Part shown: piece after piece, positions 8,865 to 19,298 of the stretch | Numbering within the stretch: the stretch's first letter is position 1 | How the letters are laid out: each line of letters begins with the position of its first letter | Assembly: GCF_023634765.1 (NCBI RefSeq) | Contig: NZ_JAMLFX010000003.1 | Coordinates: 39,391-75,255, forward strand | Direction: 5' to 3' | DNA length: 35,865 nucleotides | Origin: Pseudomonas sp. AKS31 | GTDB lineage: Bacteria > Pseudomonadota > Gammaproteobacteria > Pseudomonadales > Pseudomonadaceae | Position numbers and translations under genes: made by a program | The notes under the pieces: model-generated | The model's database searches: none | Told to the model about the DNA's origin: nothing | Seen by the model: the letters and a program-made list of their open reading frames with translations, nothing else

Positions 8865-11003
8865 ATGAGCAAGAAGCCTACGACCGACAAAAGCCAGATG
8901 GCCGGAACCGATACCCCGGATCGCGCCAACACCAATGCCAAACTCGACAGCCTGGAGAAGTTTCGCTCCGACGCCACCGGCCAGGCCCTGCGCACTAATC
9001 AGGGCGTGAAGATCGCCGACAACCAGAACACCCTCAAGGCCGGCCCGCGTGGGCCTTCGCTGCTTGAAGACTTCATCATGCGGGAAAAGATCACGCATTT
9101 TGACCATGAGCGTATTCCCGAGCGCATCGTCCACGCACGCGGCACTGGCGCGCATGGTTTCTTTCAAGCCTACGAGAACCATTCAGAGCTGACCAAGGCT
9201 GGTTTCCTGCAGGATCCGGGGAAAAAGACACCGGTATTCGTGCGTTTTTCCACGGTGCAGGGCCCGCGTGGTTCCGGCGATACCGTGCGTGACGTACGCG
9301 GATTCGCGGTGAAGTTCTTCACCGACGAAGGCAACTTCGACCTGGTCGGCAACAACATGCCAGTGTTCTTCATCCAGGACGCGATCAAGTTTCCCGACTT
9401 CGTCCACGCGGTGAAACCCGAGCCACACAATGAAATCCCTACCGGCGGCTCGGCCCACGATACCTTCTGGGACTTCGTATCCCTGGTGCCGGAATCGGCG
9501 CACATGGTCATCTGGGCGATGTCCGACCGGGCGATCCCGAAGAGCCTGCGCAGCATGCAGGGCTTCGGTGTGCACACCTTCCGGTTGATCAATGCCGAAG
9601 GCAAATCACGCTTCGTCAAATTCCACTGGCGCCCTACTGCCGGCACCTGCTCACTGGTGTGGGACGAGGCGCAAAAGCTCGCCGGTAAGGACACCGACTA
9701 CCACCGTCGCGATCTGTGGGAAGCGATCGAGATGGGCGACTACCCAGAGTGGGAACTCGGTGTACAGATCATCGAGGAGGAAAACGAGCATGACTTCGAT
9801 TTCGACATCCTCGACCCGACCAAGCTGATCCCCGAAGAAATCGTGCCGATCACGCCGCTGGGCAAGATGACCTTGAACCGCAACCCGGACAACTTCTTCG
9901 CCGAGACCGAGCAGGTTGCTTTCTGTCCCGGCCACATCGTGCCGGGCATCGATTTCTCCAATGACCCGTTGCTGCAAGGTCGGCTGTTTTCCTACACCGA
10001 TACGCAAATCAGCCGACTCGGCGGGCCGAACTTTCATGAGTTGCCGATCAACCGGCCGGTGGCGCCGTTCCACAACGGCCAGCGCGATGCCCAGCACCGT
10101 ACGGTAATCGACAAGGGCCGCGCCTCGTATGAGCCGAACTCTATAGATGGTGGCTGGCCGAAAGAAACGCCGCCAGCCGCGCAGGACGGCGGTTTCGAGA
10201 GTTATCCAGAGCGCATCGATGCGCACAAGATCCGCCAGCGCAGCGAATCGTTCAGCGATCACTTCTCCCAGGCAACATTGTTCTTCAACAGCATGAGCGA
10301 CCACGAGAAAGAGCACATCATTGCCGCCTACAGTTTCGAGCTGGGCAAGGTTGAGCGTGAGTTCATCCGCGCGCGGGAGGTGAACGAGATTCTCGCCAAT
10401 ATCGATCTGGAACTGGCCAAGCGTGTCGCGGCCAATCTGGGTCTGCCGGCGCCGAGCAAAGGTACGGTCGAAGTGCGCAAGGTTGCCTTCGATCACTCGC
10501 CGGCACTGAGTCAGGCGAATCTGTTGCCAGAGAACATCAAGACGCGAAAAGTGGCAATTCTTGCGGCCAACGGCGTCGATGGTGCGGCGATTGAAGCAAT
10601 GAAGAAGGCGTTGGCTGCTGAGGGTGCGCACGCCAAGTTGCTCGGCCCGACTTCTGCGCCGGTGAAAACCGCAGACGGCAAAACCCTGGCGGTGGATGCG
10701 TCGATGGAAGGCATGCCGTCGGTGATCTTCGATGCGGTGTTTGTGCCGGGTGGCGCGGCGTCGGTGAAAGCGTTGAGCGGCGACGGCGTGGCGTTGCATT
10801 ACCTGCTGGAAGCCTACAAGCACCTGAAAGCGATCGCTCTGCACGGCGAGGCCAAGCAGTTGCAGGATCTGCTGAAGCTGGAGGCTGATGCTGGATTGCT
10901 GCAGGGCAAGGATGTGCCGGGGTTGACCAAGCCGTTCTTTGCCTCGATCGGGCAGCATCGGGTTTGGGCACGGGAGCCTAAGGCGAAGGCCATTCCTGCG
11001 TAA
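8865..11003 (+). CDS. katE: Large-subunit catalase HPII type
   Basis: Heme catalase that breaks down hydrogen peroxide. The 712-residue product is of the large-subunit clade. The catalase core has the distal histidine in [12 protein letters not shown] (His90), the distal asparagine region [11 protein letters not shown], and the proximal tyrosine in [16 protein letters not shown]-terminal flavodoxin/GATase-like domain starts near [13 protein letters not shown] (about residue 560), as in E. coli KatE. The start at 8865 has GAGGAG upstream; an open frame runs further upstream but has no catalase-like sequence. In PAO1, as I recall, katE is elsewhere (PA2147), so its place beside metN is a lineage difference. 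Confidence 0.95.
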   Translation: MSKKPTTDKSQMAGTDTPDRANTNAKLDSLEKFRSDATGQALRTNQGVKIADNQNTLKAGPRGPSLLEDFIMREKITHFDHERIPERIVHARGTGAHGFFQAYENHSELTKAGFLQDPGKKTPVFVRFSTVQGPRGSGDTVRDVRGFAVKFFTDEGNFDLVGNNMPVFFIQDAIKFPDFVHAVKPEPHNEIPTGGSAHDTFWDFVSLVPESAHMVIWAMSDRAIPKSLRSMQGFGVHTFRLINAEGKSRFVKFHWRPTAGTCSLVWDEAQKLAGKDTDYHRRDLWEAIEMGDYPEWELGVQIIEEENEHDFDFDILDPTKLIPEEIVPITPLGKMTLNRNPDNFFAETEQVAFCPGHIVPGIDFSNDPLLQGRLFSYTDTQISRLGGPNFHELPINRPVAPFHNGQRDAQHRTVIDKGRASYEPNSIDGGWPKETPPAAQDGGFESYPERIDAHKIRQRSESFSDHFSQATLFFNSMSDHEKEHIIAAYSFELGKVEREFIRAREVNEILANIDLELAKRVAANLGLPAPSKGTVEVRKVAFDHSPALSQANLLPENIKTRKVAILAANGVDGAAIEAMKKALAAEGAHAKLLGPTSAPVKTADGKTLAVDASMEGMPSVIFDAVFVPGGAASVKALSGDGVALHYLLEAYKHLKAIALHGEAKQLQDLLKLEADAGLLQGKDVPGLTKPFFASIGQHRVWAREPKAKAIPA

Positions 11004-11010
11004 AAAAGCA

Positions 11011-11087
11011 AAAGATCGCAGCCTTCGGCAGCTCCTACAGGGTGCATCTCAATCCCATGTAGGAGCTGCCGCAGGCTGCGATCTCTT
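11011..11087. repeat. REPIN (inverted REP pair), copy 1
   Basis: Two REP arms in inverted orientation: AGATCGCAGCCTTCGGCAGC in 11013-11039 and the complementary TAGGAGCTGCCGCAGGCTGC in 11059-11084. It fills the gap between the convergent katE and lipoprotein genes and can form a long hairpin in transcripts of both. Confidence 0.93.
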
Positions 11088-11801
11088 TTACGGTTTACGC
11101 GGACTCAATACCATCTGTGCCGGTACTGTGCGCACGATCTGCTTCTCGATCTGCAGATCAAAATCCGGATTGAGTTTCTTCACGCGCTTGGTCAGCAATG
11201 TCGCCAGCCAAGGATAGTCCTGGGTACGCGGCGCCTGAATGGTCACAGCACACTCATAATTCACCACATCGGCGGCGATCGCATCGAGTTGACGGCGAAG
11301 TTTACGGCTATCGGTGATGTTCAGCGCAACTGTGGTGCTTTCCGCGGTCGGATCGATCACCTTGGCTTTCGGCTTGGCTTCGGCTGCCAACAACGCGGCT
11401 TCAGCCTTTTCCAGCTCAGCCTTGCGCGCTTCGGTGATGGCGCCATTAACGCCACCGGTCAGTGCCGGTGCTTTCGGCATCAGCGCACGGGCACGGCTCA
11501 GCGCCGTGGCGGCCGCATTCACATCACCCTTTTGCAGGACGATCTGACTGCGACGCAGATACGCCTCGGCCAGTTGCCGCTGGTATTGCTCAAGGGATTG
11601 GTCGTTTGGCGTTTCTTTCTGCAAAGCGGCCAACTGGTCTTCTGCCGTGGCCAGTTCGCTGCTGGCCAGGCTTTGCTCCAGCTGTGCGATGGCCGTAGCC
11701 CGCGCATCGGGGGCTTCAACCACCGGCGGCGTACTTTGGCAGGCGCCCAGCAGCACTGAAAATGCGACAAGGAGCAGATAACGGGAGGCGAACGGCTTCA
11801 T
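11088..11801 (-). CDS. Predicted lipoprotein downstream of znuB (PA5502-like)
   Basis: A 237-residue envelope protein of unknown function. The N-terminus is a lipoprotein signal, with LLGAC ending at the lipidated cysteine (residue 20) and Gln at +2, which favours the outer membrane. Residues about 33-130 are helical, with TPR-like composition (AEDQLAALQKETP, AEAYLRRSQIVLQKGDVNAAATALSRARALMP). An Ala/Lys-rich stretch follows, then a compact C-terminal part. It lies 37 bases after znuB in the same direction and may be read with the zinc operon. A direct role in zinc uptake is not shown by the sequence. Confidence 0.8.
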   Translation of the reverse strand: MKPFASRYLLLVAFSVLLGACQSTPPVVEAPDARATAIAQLEQSLASSELATAEDQLAALQKETPNDQSLEQYQRQLAEAYLRRSQIVLQKGDVNAAATALSRARALMPKAPALTGGVNGAITEARKAELEKAEAALLAAEAKPKAKVIDPTAESTTVALNITDSRKLRRQLDAIAADVVNYECAVTIQAPRTQDYPWLATLLTKRVKKLNPDFDLQIEKQIVRTVPAQMVLSPRKP

Positions 11802-11838
11802 TCCTGCGACTCTCTAATTGCGCAAAAAGCGGCCAAGT

Positions 11839-12627
11839 CTACACCCCACGACGGGGCAGAACAAAACTCAACAGAAACAGTGCGGCCGCCGTCACAACGA
11901 TTGACGGGCCGGCCGGGGTGTCCTTGAACCACGACAACGCCAGCCCGCCACAGACCGCGAGCATGCCCAGCAGGCTCGCGCCCAGTGCCATCTGCTCCGG
12001 GGAGCGGGCGTGACGCTGTGCCGCAGCCGCCGGGATGATCAACAGCGAAGTAATCAGCAACACACCGACGATTTTCATCGCCACCGCGATCACCACCGCG
12101 ATCAACAACATCAGCGCCATGCGCAGGCCCGCGACCGGCAGGCCCTCAACCTTGGCCAGCTCTTCGTGCACGGTAATCGCCAGCAATGGCCGCCATAATG
12201 TCACCAGCAACACCAGCACCGCCGCGCTGCCACCGAGGATCCACGCCAGATCGGTCGGACTGATCGCCAGCAGGTCGCCGAACAGATAGGCCATCAGGTC
12301 GATCCGCACTTCATGCATGAAGCTTAGTACCACCAGGCCGAGAGAGAGGGTGCTCGGTGCGAGAATTCCCAACAGCGTGTCGGACGCCAGCGGCTGACGC
12401 TGTTGCAAAGTCACCAGCAGCACCGCCAGCAGCAGACAGCCGACCGTCACCGCGACCGTCGGGCTGACATCCAGCAGAAAGCCCAGCGCCACACCGAGCA
12501 AGGCAGCGTGGGACAGGGTGTCGCCGAAATAAGCCATGCGCCGCCAGACCACAAACGAACCCAGCGGACCTGCAACGATCGCCAACGCCAGACCTGCAAG
12601 CAGGGCGTACAACAGAAAATCAGCCAT
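11839..12627 (-). CDS. znuB: Zinc ABC transporter permease
   Basis: Inner-membrane permease of the high-affinity zinc importer (ABC-3 family). I chose the start at 12627 ([13 protein letters not shown]), which overlaps the end of znuC by 8 bases; an open frame extends 12 codons upstream into znuC without a better ribosome site. The 262 residues hold about eight membrane helices, with the ABC-3 features [15 protein letters not shown] and [19 protein letters not shown]. The neighbouring znuC, zur and znuA fix the substrate as zinc rather than manganese. Confidence 0.95.
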   Translation of the reverse strand: MADFLLYALLAGLALAIVAGPLGSFVVWRRMAYFGDTLSHAALLGVALGFLLDVSPTVAVTVGCLLLAVLLVTLQQRQPLASDTLLGILAPSTLSLGLVVLSFMHEVRIDLMAYLFGDLLAISPTDLAWILGGSAAVLVLLVTLWRPLLAITVHEELAKVEGLPVAGLRMALMLLIAVVIAVAMKIVGVLLITSLLIIPAAAAQRHARSPEQMALGASLLGMLAVCGGLALSWFKDTPAGPSIVVTAAALFLLSFVLPRRGV

Positions 12628-13405
12628 GCTTGCAGTTGTCTCCGTGAACGTGGGGTTGGCCAATCAGCGGCCCTTTGACCACCGAGCCATGCAGGTCGTG
12701 AGCGTGGTCATGATGGTGGTGATAGACCGCCAGGCTCTGCGCGTTCTTGCCGAACAGCTCGACAAACGCCGGATCGCCGCTGACCTGCTCGGGGTGCCCG
12801 GAGCAGCAGACGTGGCGGTTGAGGCAGACCACTTGGTCGGTGGTGCTCATCACCAGATGCAAATCGTGAGACACCATCAGCACGCCACAGCCATGGCGGT
12901 CGCGCAGACGGGTGATCAGGCTGTACAGCTCGGCCTGGCCGGCGACGTCGACGCCTTGCACCGGTTCATCGAGCACCAGCAATTCCGGCTCGCGCAACAG
13001 CGCTCGAGCCAGCAGCACGCGCTGCATTTCACCGCCGGAAACGCTTTGCACCGGGCTGTCGATGACGTGTTCGGCGCCGACTTCTTTCAGCGCCGCCAAC
13101 GCACGCGGACGATCAACGCCCGGCACCAGGCGCAAAAAGCGCAGCACCGAAAGCGGCAAGGTCGGATCGACATGAAGCTTTTGCGGCATGTAACCGACAC
13201 GCAGCTTGGGCTTGCGCCAGACGCTGCCGCTGTCCGGTTTCAACAGGCCAAGCACGGCGCGCACCAGCGTGGTCTTGCCGGCACCGTTGGGGCCGATCAG
13301 GGTGACAATCTGCCCCGGCTCGACGCTCAGCTCGATATTGTCCAGCACAGCCTGCCCGGCAAACGTGACGGCGACCTGCTCCAGACGGATCAGCGCATTG
13401 CTCAT
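12620..13405 (-). CDS. znuC: Zinc ABC transporter ATP-binding protein
   Basis: ATPase of the zinc importer. The 261 residues from [13 protein letters not shown] contain Walker [10 protein letters not shown], signature VSGGEMQR, Walker B LLVLDEP and the switch histidine in MVSHDLH. The C-terminus is histidine-rich ([13 protein letters not shown]), typical of ZnuC and perhaps able to bind zinc. The ATG overlaps the zur stop by one base (TGATG), so zur, znuC and znuB are coupled. Confidence 0.96.
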   Translation of the reverse strand: MSNALIRLEQVAVTFAGQAVLDNIELSVEPGQIVTLIGPNGAGKTTLVRAVLGLLKPDSGSVWRKPKLRVGYMPQKLHVDPTLPLSVLRFLRLVPGVDRPRALAALKEVGAEHVIDSPVQSVSGGEMQRVLLARALLREPELLVLDEPVQGVDVAGQAELYSLITRLRDRHGCGVLMVSHDLHLVMSTTDQVVCLNRHVCCSGHPEQVSGDPAFVELFGKNAQSLAVYHHHHDHAHDLHGSVVKGPLIGQPHVHGDNCKHG

Positions 13406-13887
13406 CAAGCCCCCTGGCAACCGGAGCACAGGCCGACGACTTCGACGGTCTGCGCTTCGACGATGAAACCAACGTCTTTGGCGCTGTTGATGATCGCGTC
13501 GCTGATCACTTTTTGCTCAAGTTCGATGGCGGCGTGACAGTCGCGGCAGATCAGGAACTGGCCCTGATGCGCGTGTTCCGGGTGCACGCAGCCAACGAAA
13601 GCGTTGAGCGAGGAGATGCGGTGAACCAGGCCGTTTTCCAGAAGGAAGTCGAGCGCGCGGTACACGGTCGGCGGCGCAGCGCGGCGGCCGTCCTGCTCGC
13701 TCAATACGGCGAGAATGTCGTAGGCGCCCAGCGGCTTGTGGCTCTGCCACACCAGTTCCAGCACCCGGCGGCGCAACGCGGTCAGGCGCAGGCCTTTCTG
13801 GGCGCACAAGGTATCGGCCTCGGACAAAGCGCTGTGCACGCAATGAGAGTGGTCGTGGGGACGGCTGGCAATCGGTGTAATAGGCAT
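13405..13887 (-). CDS. zur: Zinc uptake regulator Zur (Fur family)
   Basis: Zinc-responsive repressor of zinc uptake genes. The 160-residue protein has the Fur winged helix (about residues 25-95), with [13 protein letters not shown] and [19 protein letters not shown]. The dimerisation domain has structural zinc cysteines in CRDC and CSGC and metal histidines in HPEHAHQG. It is the first gene of zur-znuC-znuB, so Zur represses its own operon. The placement next to znuA and the divergent Zur box separate it from Fur and PerR. Confidence 0.96.
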   Translation of the reverse strand: MPITPIASRPHDHSHCVHSALSEADTLCAQKGLRLTALRRRVLELVWQSHKPLGAYDILAVLSEQDGRRAAPPTVYRALDFLLENGLVHRISSLNAFVGCVHPEHAHQGQFLICRDCHAAIELEQKVISDAIINSAKDVGFIVEAQTVEVVGLCSGCQGA

Positions 13888-13908
13888 GGGCGGCGACGAG
13901 TTTTGATA

Positions 13909-13928
13909 GAGACGTTATTATGTTACCC
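13909..13928. promoter_or_regulatory. Putative Zur box in the zur/znuA divergent gap
   Basis: GAGACGTTATTATGTTACCC is an AT-centred imperfect dyad that resembles gammaproteobacterial Zur operators (a GTTATA-ATAAC core). It sits about 21 bases before the zur start and 26 before the chosen znuA start, so one bound Zur could block both. The assignment rests on memory of the consensus and on position. Confidence 0.65.
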
Positions 13929-13953
13929 GTTCTCGCCTCCTTGAGTGGTCATC

Positions 13954-14874
13954 GTGTCCCGACTTTTTTCTGTTTTTGTGGCTTTTGTCGCCAGTTTTCT
14001 GCTGATCGGTTCGGCTCAGGCCGAGGTCAAAGTCCTCACCAGCATCAAACCGTTGCAGCTGATTGCAGCGGCCGTGCAGGACGGTGTGGCGATTCCCGAA
14101 GTGTTGCTGCCGCCGGGCGCCTCGCCGCACAATTATGCCCTGCGCCCATCCGACGTACGGAAGGTGCAGTCGGTGGATCTGCTCTACTGGATCGGCCCGG
14201 ACATGGAAGGTTTCCTGCCGCGCGTGCTGAATGGTCGTACGCTGCCGAGCGTCGCCGTGCAGGACCTGCCGGGAATGCATCTGCGCCGTTTCGCTGAGGA
14301 CAGCCACTCCCACGCTGAAGAAGCTGACGAGCATGATCACGATCACCGCCCGGGCACGCTCGATGCGCATTTGTGGCTATCACCGGTGAATGCGCGGGTA
14401 ATTGCCGACAAAATAGCCGCTGACTTGAGCGCTGCGGACCCGGCGAACGCCGAGCGCTATCAGAGCAATGCGAAGGCATTCGATGAGCGTCTCGATGCGC
14501 TGGATCAGCGTTTGAAGAAGCGTCTGGCCAGTGTCGACGGCAAGCCGTACTTCGTTTTTCACGAGGCGTTTGATTATTTTGAAGAGGCTTATGGCCTGAA
14601 GCACACCGGCGTGTTCAGTGTGGCCGCCGAAGTGCAGCCGGGCGCGCAACATGTCGCGGCGATGCGCAAGCGTTTGCAAGAAGTCGGCAAGACCTGTGTG
14701 TTCAGCGAGCCGCCGTTGCGGCCGCGTCTGGCGGAGACGTTGGTGGCGGGTTTGCCGGTGAAGCTGGCGGAACTGGATGCGTTGGGCGGGTACACCCCGG
14801 CGACAGCTCAGGGCTATGAGCAGGTGCTGGAGAAGTTGGGGAATGATCTGGCCGGGTGCCTGGAATCGCTGTAG
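13954..14874 (+). CDS. znuA: Zinc ABC transporter periplasmic binding protein
   Basis: Periplasmic zinc receptor for ZnuBC. The protein has a Sec signal peptide (SRLFSVFVAFVASFLLIGSAQA), then VLTSIKPLQLIAAAV. Metal-ligand histidines are in SPHNYALRPSD, LDAHLWLSP and VFHEAFDYF. A histidine-rich flexible loop, HSHAEEADEHDHDH, is typical of ZnuA. The start is uncertain: GTG codons at 13945 and 13954 are both possible. I chose 13954 because GAGTGG lies just before it. The transcript diverges from zur. Confidence 0.94.
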   Translation: MSRLFSVFVAFVASFLLIGSAQAEVKVLTSIKPLQLIAAAVQDGVAIPEVLLPPGASPHNYALRPSDVRKVQSVDLLYWIGPDMEGFLPRVLNGRTLPSVAVQDLPGMHLRRFAEDSHSHAEEADEHDHDHRPGTLDAHLWLSPVNARVIADKIAADLSAADPANAERYQSNAKAFDERLDALDQRLKKRLASVDGKPYFVFHEAFDYFEEAYGLKHTGVFSVAAEVQPGAQHVAAMRKRLQEVGKTCVFSEPPLRPRLAETLVAGLPVKLAELDALGGYTPATAQGYEQVLEKLGNDLAGCLESL

Positions 14875-14883
14875 CCCCATAGA

Positions 14884-14962
14884 AAAAGATCGCAGCCTTC
14901 GGCAGCTCCTACATGGGATTGATGTACATCCTGTAGGAGCTGCCGAAGGCTGCGATCTTTTG
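14884..14962. repeat. REPIN (inverted REP pair), copy 2
   Basis: Arms AGATCGCAGCCTTCGGCAGC (14887-14913) and TAGGAGCTGCCGAAGGCTGC (14933-14957) form the same pair and orientation as the element at 11011. It fills the gap between the convergent znuA and thrB, ending 4 bases from the thrB stop. Confidence 0.93.
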
Positions 14963-14965
14963 ATC

Positions 14966-15919
14966 TTAAAGGGCGAAAGGTAGCGGTGTGTGTACCTGCT
15001 GCCGCTGCGCCAAGCGCTGCTCAAACTCCTTGGGATCGTGAATCAACACATCCTGCCCGGCAAACTGCTCCGCAGCGATCAACCGCGACAGCCAGAACCG
15101 CACACACGCCACGCGCAGCATCGTCGGCCACAACTCAGCCTCCGCCGCCGTAAACGGTCGCAACGCCGCATAGGCGCCAAGGAAAGCGCGAGCACGCGGG
15201 CCATCGATCAAGCCGTCCTCGTCCGAACACCAGTCGTTCAAGGCAATCGCCACGTCATAAAGCATCGGCCCCGAGCAGGCGTTGTAGAAGTCGATCAACC
15301 CGGTCAGGTGCGTGCCTTCGAACATAGCGTTATCGCGAAACAGGTCGGCGTGAATGTTCGCCCGAGGCAGCGCGAGAATCTTGTCTTTGCGCTCGGTGAT
15401 CTCCTCCAACGCCTTGTGCAGCAGCGCACGCGGCTCATCGCTCAGGTGCGAGAGCAATTCGCAGCCCTCCTTCAACATCCAGTCCAGGCCACGATCGGTC
15501 TTGCGCTTGATCATGCGCTCGCCCTGGGTCGCCAGGTGCAGATGTGCCTGCAACTCGCCGACCTGCGCGCAATGCTGAGCATTGGCGACCTTGATGTGCT
15601 TGCCGGACAGGCGCGGCTGCAGCAGCGCCGGTTTGCCCTTCAGCTCACGCAGCGCCACGCCGTCGGTGGTGCGCAGCGCGTACGGCACCGGCAGATCGGC
15701 TTCGTGGAGCACATCGAGCAGCTCGATGAAGAACGGCATCTCCTGCACCGGGCCGCGTTCGACCAGGGTCAGGACGAACTCGCCCTGCTCCAGGCTGATA
15801 AAGAAATTGGTGTTTTCGCTGCCGGCGGCGATCCCCTGGAAATCAAGCAGACGGCCAAGCCCGTAAGGGGCGAGAAAGGTTTCCAGCTCGGGCCGAGCCA
15901 GGGGAGTGAACACAGACAT
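14966..15919 (-). CDS. thrB: Homoserine kinase (aminoglycoside-phosphotransferase fold)
   Basis: Phosphorylates homoserine to O-phosphohomoserine in threonine synthesis. The 317 residues match the APH/choline kinase-like ThrB of Pseudomonas, not the GHMP-type ThrB of E. coli. The catalytic loop is HADLFRDN (190-197), and the metal-binding aspartate is in LIDFYNACSG (Asp210). The N-terminal nucleotide-loop region contains GSENTNFFI. It lies downstream of the DUF2782 gene with a 61-base gap, probably in one transcript. Confidence 0.95.
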   Translation of the reverse strand: MSVFTPLARPELETFLAPYGLGRLLDFQGIAAGSENTNFFISLEQGEFVLTLVERGPVQEMPFFIELLDVLHEADLPVPYALRTTDGVALRELKGKPALLQPRLSGKHIKVANAQHCAQVGELQAHLHLATQGERMIKRKTDRGLDWMLKEGCELLSHLSDEPRALLHKALEEITERKDKILALPRANIHADLFRDNAMFEGTHLTGLIDFYNACSGPMLYDVAIALNDWCSDEDGLIDGPRARAFLGAYAALRPFTAAEAELWPTMLRVACVRFWLSRLIAAEQFAGQDVLIHDPKEFEQRLAQRQQVHTPLPFAL

Positions 15920-15980
15920 GGTTAAAAACTGCTCAGTTCAGGCGTCGCGCTCAGGCGACGCCGATTAAAAGTCGGGAAAC

Positions 15981-16277
15981 TTACTTCCAGGTAAAGATTT
16001 CCCACGACGGAATCAGCATATCCGGCTGGTCGGAGCGAATGTAGTTCGCGTCCGTACCATCGGCGCGCACCAGGAAATACGGTTTGCCACCCTTCGGCGT
16101 GACCTTGATCGCGTAGACGAAGCCACTGCGACTGTATTCCTGGATGACCTTGTCGCCTTCCGTGTGCGTGTTGATAGTAACTTCCGGCTCCGAAGCGGGC
16201 GCATCATCCGCCGCCATCGCGGCCAACGGTGAGGCAGCAATCAGACCGACCAGCAGCAAGCGATTTAACGTACGCAT
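15981..16277 (-). CDS. DUF2782 periplasmic protein
   Basis: A 98-residue protein with a signal peptide (RLLLVGLIAASPLAAMA) and a small beta-rich domain (YSRSGFVYAIKVTPKGGKPYFLV, then PDMLIPSWEIFTWK) that matches DUF2782. Its function is unknown. It is divergent from polA with a 74-base gap and is conserved at this place in Pseudomonas (PA5494-like, from memory), upstream of thrB. Confidence 0.88.
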   Translation of the reverse strand: MRTLNRLLLVGLIAASPLAAMAADDAPASEPEVTINTHTEGDKVIQEYSRSGFVYAIKVTPKGGKPYFLVRADGTDANYIRSDQPDMLIPSWEIFTWK

Positions 16278-16351
16278 GATAACCTTGTCCCTTTGTCGTC
16301 AACGGTCCCGCTATTCTAGCGCCGGACCCGCCGAAAAGGTTGATCCTGCTC

Positions 16352-19156
16352 ATGAGCCAAGCCCCCCTCGTCCTGGTGGACGGTTCGTCTTACCTGTACC
16401 GCGCTTTTCACGCGCTGCCACCACTGACCACCTCCAAAGGCCTGCCGACCGGTGCGGTCAAAGGCGTGCTGAACATGCTCAAGAGTCTGCGCAAGCAGTA
16501 CCCGGACAGCCCGTTCGCCGTGGTGTTCGACGCCAAGGGCGGGACATTTCGCGATGAGATGTACGCCGACTACAAAGCCAACCGCCCCAGCATGCCCGAC
16601 GACATGCGCGTACAGATCGAGCCGCTGCACCAGAGCGTGATTGCCCTCGGTTTCCCGCTGCTGTGCGTGGAAGGCGTCGAAGCCGACGACGTGATCGGCA
16701 CACTGGCGCGCAGCAGCGCGGCGGCGGATCGCCCGGTGATCATCTCCACTGGTGACAAGGACATGGCGCAATTGGTCGACGGCCACATTACCTTGGTCAA
16801 CACCATGTCCGGTAGTTCGATGGATGTGGAAGGCGTGAAGGAGAAATTCGGCGTCGCTCCCGAGCAGATCATCGATTATCTGGCGCTGATGGGCGATTCT
16901 TCCGACAACATCCCGGGTGTTCCGGGCATCGGCCCGAAGACTGCGTCCGGTTTGTTGGTCGGGGTCAATGGCGGCCTGACCGAGCTGTACGCCAATCTCG
17001 ACATCGTTCCGACCCTGCCGATTCGCGGCGCGAAAACCCTGCCGGCCAAGCTCGAAGAGCACAAGGAGATGGCCTTCCTCTCCTATCAACTGGCGACTAT
17101 CAAGGTCGACGTGCCGTTGGACATCGAACTCGACGACCTGCAGATGGGCGCAGAAGATCCGGCCAAGCTCTACGAGTTGTACACCCTGCTGGAATTCAAG
17201 AGCTGGCTGAACGACCTCGATCGCGACGCCAAGCGCCTGGAACTGAGTGCGGCCGCTGAGCCTGCGCCGGCTGGCGATCTGTTCAGTGCACCCGCAGAAG
17301 AAGCCCCTGCCGTTCCGACCGAAGCTGCGTATGAAACCATCCTTGATCAGGCGCGTTTCGACGTCTGGCTGGAAAAACTGAAGAACGCCAAGCTGTTCGC
17401 CTTCGACACCGAAACCACCGGTATCGACGCGCAGCAGGCGCAACTGGTCGGTCTGTCGTTCGCCGTGCAGGCCAACGAAGCCGCGTACATCCCGCTGACC
17501 CACTCGTACATCGGCGTGCCGGAGCAGCTGGATCGCGACACCGTGCTGCGCGCGCTCAAGCCGATTCTCGAAGACCCGAACAAACTCAAAGTCGGCCAGC
17601 ACGCCAAGTTCGACATGAACATCCTGGCCAACTGCGCCATCGGCGGCGACCAGAACAACGGCATCACCGTGCGCGGCATCGCCTTCGACACGATGCTTGA
17701 GTCCTACGTGCTCAACTCCACCGCCACCCGCCACGACATGGACAGCCTCGCGCAGAAGTACCTGGATCACACCACCGTGAGCTTTCAGGACATCGCCGGC
17801 AAAGGCGCCAAACAGCTGACTTTCGACCAGATCGCGCTGGAACAGGCCGGGCCATACGCCGCCGAAGACGCCGACATCACTCTGCGTCTGCATCAGACCC
17901 TGTTCGAAAAACTCAGCGCGATCCCGAGCCTGGCCAGCGTGCTGACCGATATCGAAATCCCGCTGGTGCCGGTGCTGGCGCGCATCGAGCGCCAGGGGGC
18001 GTTCGTAGATGCGGAACTGCTCGGCATCCAGAGTATTGAGCTGGGTAACAAGATGGTGGCGCTGGAGCGTGAAGCGTTCGAAATCGCCGGCGAAGAGTTC
18101 AACCTTGGCTCGCCGAAGCAACTGGGCGTGATCCTCTACGAAAAGCTCGGTCTGCCGGTGCTGAAGAAAACTGCCAAAGGCCAGCCGTCGACCGCCGAAG
18201 AAGTTTTGGCGAAACTCGCCGAAGACGATCACCGCTTGCCGAAGGTGCTGATGGAGCACCGCTCGATGAGCAAACTGAAAAGCACCTACACCGATCGCCT
18301 GCCAGAGCAGATCAACCCGCGCACCGGACGTATTCACACCTCTTATCATCAGGCTGTGGCGTCGACCGGGCGCTTGTCTTCCAGCGATCCGAACCTGCAG
18401 AACATCCCGGTGCGCACCGCTGAAGGCCGGCGCATCCGTCAGGCGTTCGTCGCGCCAAAAGGCTACAAACTGCTGGCGGCGGACTATTCGCAGATCGAAC
18501 TGCGGATCATGGCGCACCTGTCCAAGGACGAAGGCCTGATGAACGCCTTCCGCAACAACCTGGACGTGCACACCGCCACCGCTGCCGAAGTGTTCAAGGT
18601 CGAGCTCAACGAAGTGACTTCCGACCAGCGCCGTGGCGCCAAGGCGATCAACTTCGGCCTGATCTACGGCATGGGTGCGCAGAAGCTCGGCAAGGACATC
18701 GGCGTCGACACCAAGACTGCCAAGGCTTACATCGACACCTACTTCGCCCGTTATCCGGGCGTGCGCGAGTACATGGATCGCACGCGCGCCCAAGCGGCGG
18801 ATCAGGGGTATGTCGAGACGTTCTTCGGTCGTCGCCTGTACCTGCCGGAAATCAACTCGAACAAGCCGCAGGAACGCGCCGCCGCCGAACGTACGGCGAT
18901 CAACGCGCCGATGCAGGGCACGGCCGCCGACATCATCAAGAAAGCCATGGTGGCGGTGGATAACTGGCTGGCGACGTCCGGGCTGGACGCCAGAGTCATC
19001 CTGCAAGTACACGATGAATTGGTGCTGGAGGTTCGTGAGGACCTGGTTGAACAGGTCAGTGCCGAGATCCGCGTACACATGAGCGAAGCGGCGAAACTGG
19101 ATGTACCGCTGCTGGTCGAAGTGGGTGTGGGCAACAATTGGGATGAGGCTCACTAA
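16352..19156 (+). CDS. polA: DNA polymerase I
   Basis: Repair and Okazaki-fragment polymerase. The 934-residue protein has all three domains. The 5' nuclease (about 1-290) contains [21 protein letters not shown] and [12 protein letters not shown]. The 3'-5' exonuclease (about 330-520) has the metal residues of FAFDTETTG, so proofreading looks intact. The family A polymerase has motif [17 protein letters not shown], motif [17 protein letters not shown] and motif [13 protein letters not shown] Pro/Ala-rich linker near residues 300-325 joins the first two. I chose the ATG at 16352, where [19 protein letters not shown] matches the family N-terminus. Confidence 0.98.
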   Translation: MSQAPLVLVDGSSYLYRAFHALPPLTTSKGLPTGAVKGVLNMLKSLRKQYPDSPFAVVFDAKGGTFRDEMYADYKANRPSMPDDMRVQIEPLHQSVIALGFPLLCVEGVEADDVIGTLARSSAAADRPVIISTGDKDMAQLVDGHITLVNTMSGSSMDVEGVKEKFGVAPEQIIDYLALMGDSSDNIPGVPGIGPKTASGLLVGVNGGLTELYANLDIVPTLPIRGAKTLPAKLEEHKEMAFLSYQLATIKVDVPLDIELDDLQMGAEDPAKLYELYTLLEFKSWLNDLDRDAKRLELSAAAEPAPAGDLFSAPAEEAPAVPTEAAYETILDQARFDVWLEKLKNAKLFAFDTETTGIDAQQAQLVGLSFAVQANEAAYIPLTHSYIGVPEQLDRDTVLRALKPILEDPNKLKVGQHAKFDMNILANCAIGGDQNNGITVRGIAFDTMLESYVLNSTATRHDMDSLAQKYLDHTTVSFQDIAGKGAKQLTFDQIALEQAGPYAAEDADITLRLHQTLFEKLSAIPSLASVLTDIEIPLVPVLARIERQGAFVDAELLGIQSIELGNKMVALEREAFEIAGEEFNLGSPKQLGVILYEKLGLPVLKKTAKGQPSTAEEVLAKLAEDDHRLPKVLMEHRSMSKLKSTYTDRLPEQINPRTGRIHTSYHQAVASTGRLSSSDPNLQNIPVRTAEGRRIRQAFVAPKGYKLLAADYSQIELRIMAHLSKDEGLMNAFRNNLDVHTATAAEVFKVELNEVTSDQRRGAKAINFGLIYGMGAQKLGKDIGVDTKTAKAYIDTYFARYPGVREYMDRTRAQAADQGYVETFFGRRLYLPEINSNKPQERAAAERTAINAPMQGTAADIIKKAMVAVDNWLATSGLDARVILQVHDELVLEVREDLVEQVSAEIRVHMSEAAKLDVPLLVEVGVGNNWDEAH

Positions 19157-19173
19157 GCCATTTGAAGACGGTT

Positions 19174-19198
19174 TTGCCGCGATACAACGTCGCGGCAA
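19174..19198. terminator. Hairpin just after polA
   Basis: A perfect 9-base-pair stem, TTGCCGCGA with TCGCGGCAA, around a 7-base loop starts 18 bases after the polA stop. No T-run follows, so it may protect the 3' end or pause polymerase rather than act as a full intrinsic terminator. Confidence 0.5.
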
Positions 19199-19264
19199 CG
19201 CCGGTAAAACCTGCTTATTTCGAAAAGCGTTTGGGATTATTCCAAAGCTTTTTGAAAAAAATCT

Positions 19265-19292
19265 GAACTAATCTGGAAGGACACTACTCAGA
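19265..19292 (+). promoter_or_regulatory. AlgU (sigma-22)-type promoter for the ErsA-like sRNA
   Basis: GAACTA (19265-19270) and TCAGA (19288-19292) are separated by 17 bases, close to the AlgU/RpoE consensus GAACTT and TCTGA. The expected start site is near 19299, which fits the sRNA length. Confidence 0.65.
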
Positions 19293-19298
19293 GATACT

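Noticed and set aside
16316..19198. A 960-codon open frame on the minus strand opposite polA
   Set aside because: It mirrors a GC-rich gene, has no recognisable domain and lacks protein-like composition (long Arg/His/Gln-rich runs). PolA on the plus strand has every expected motif.
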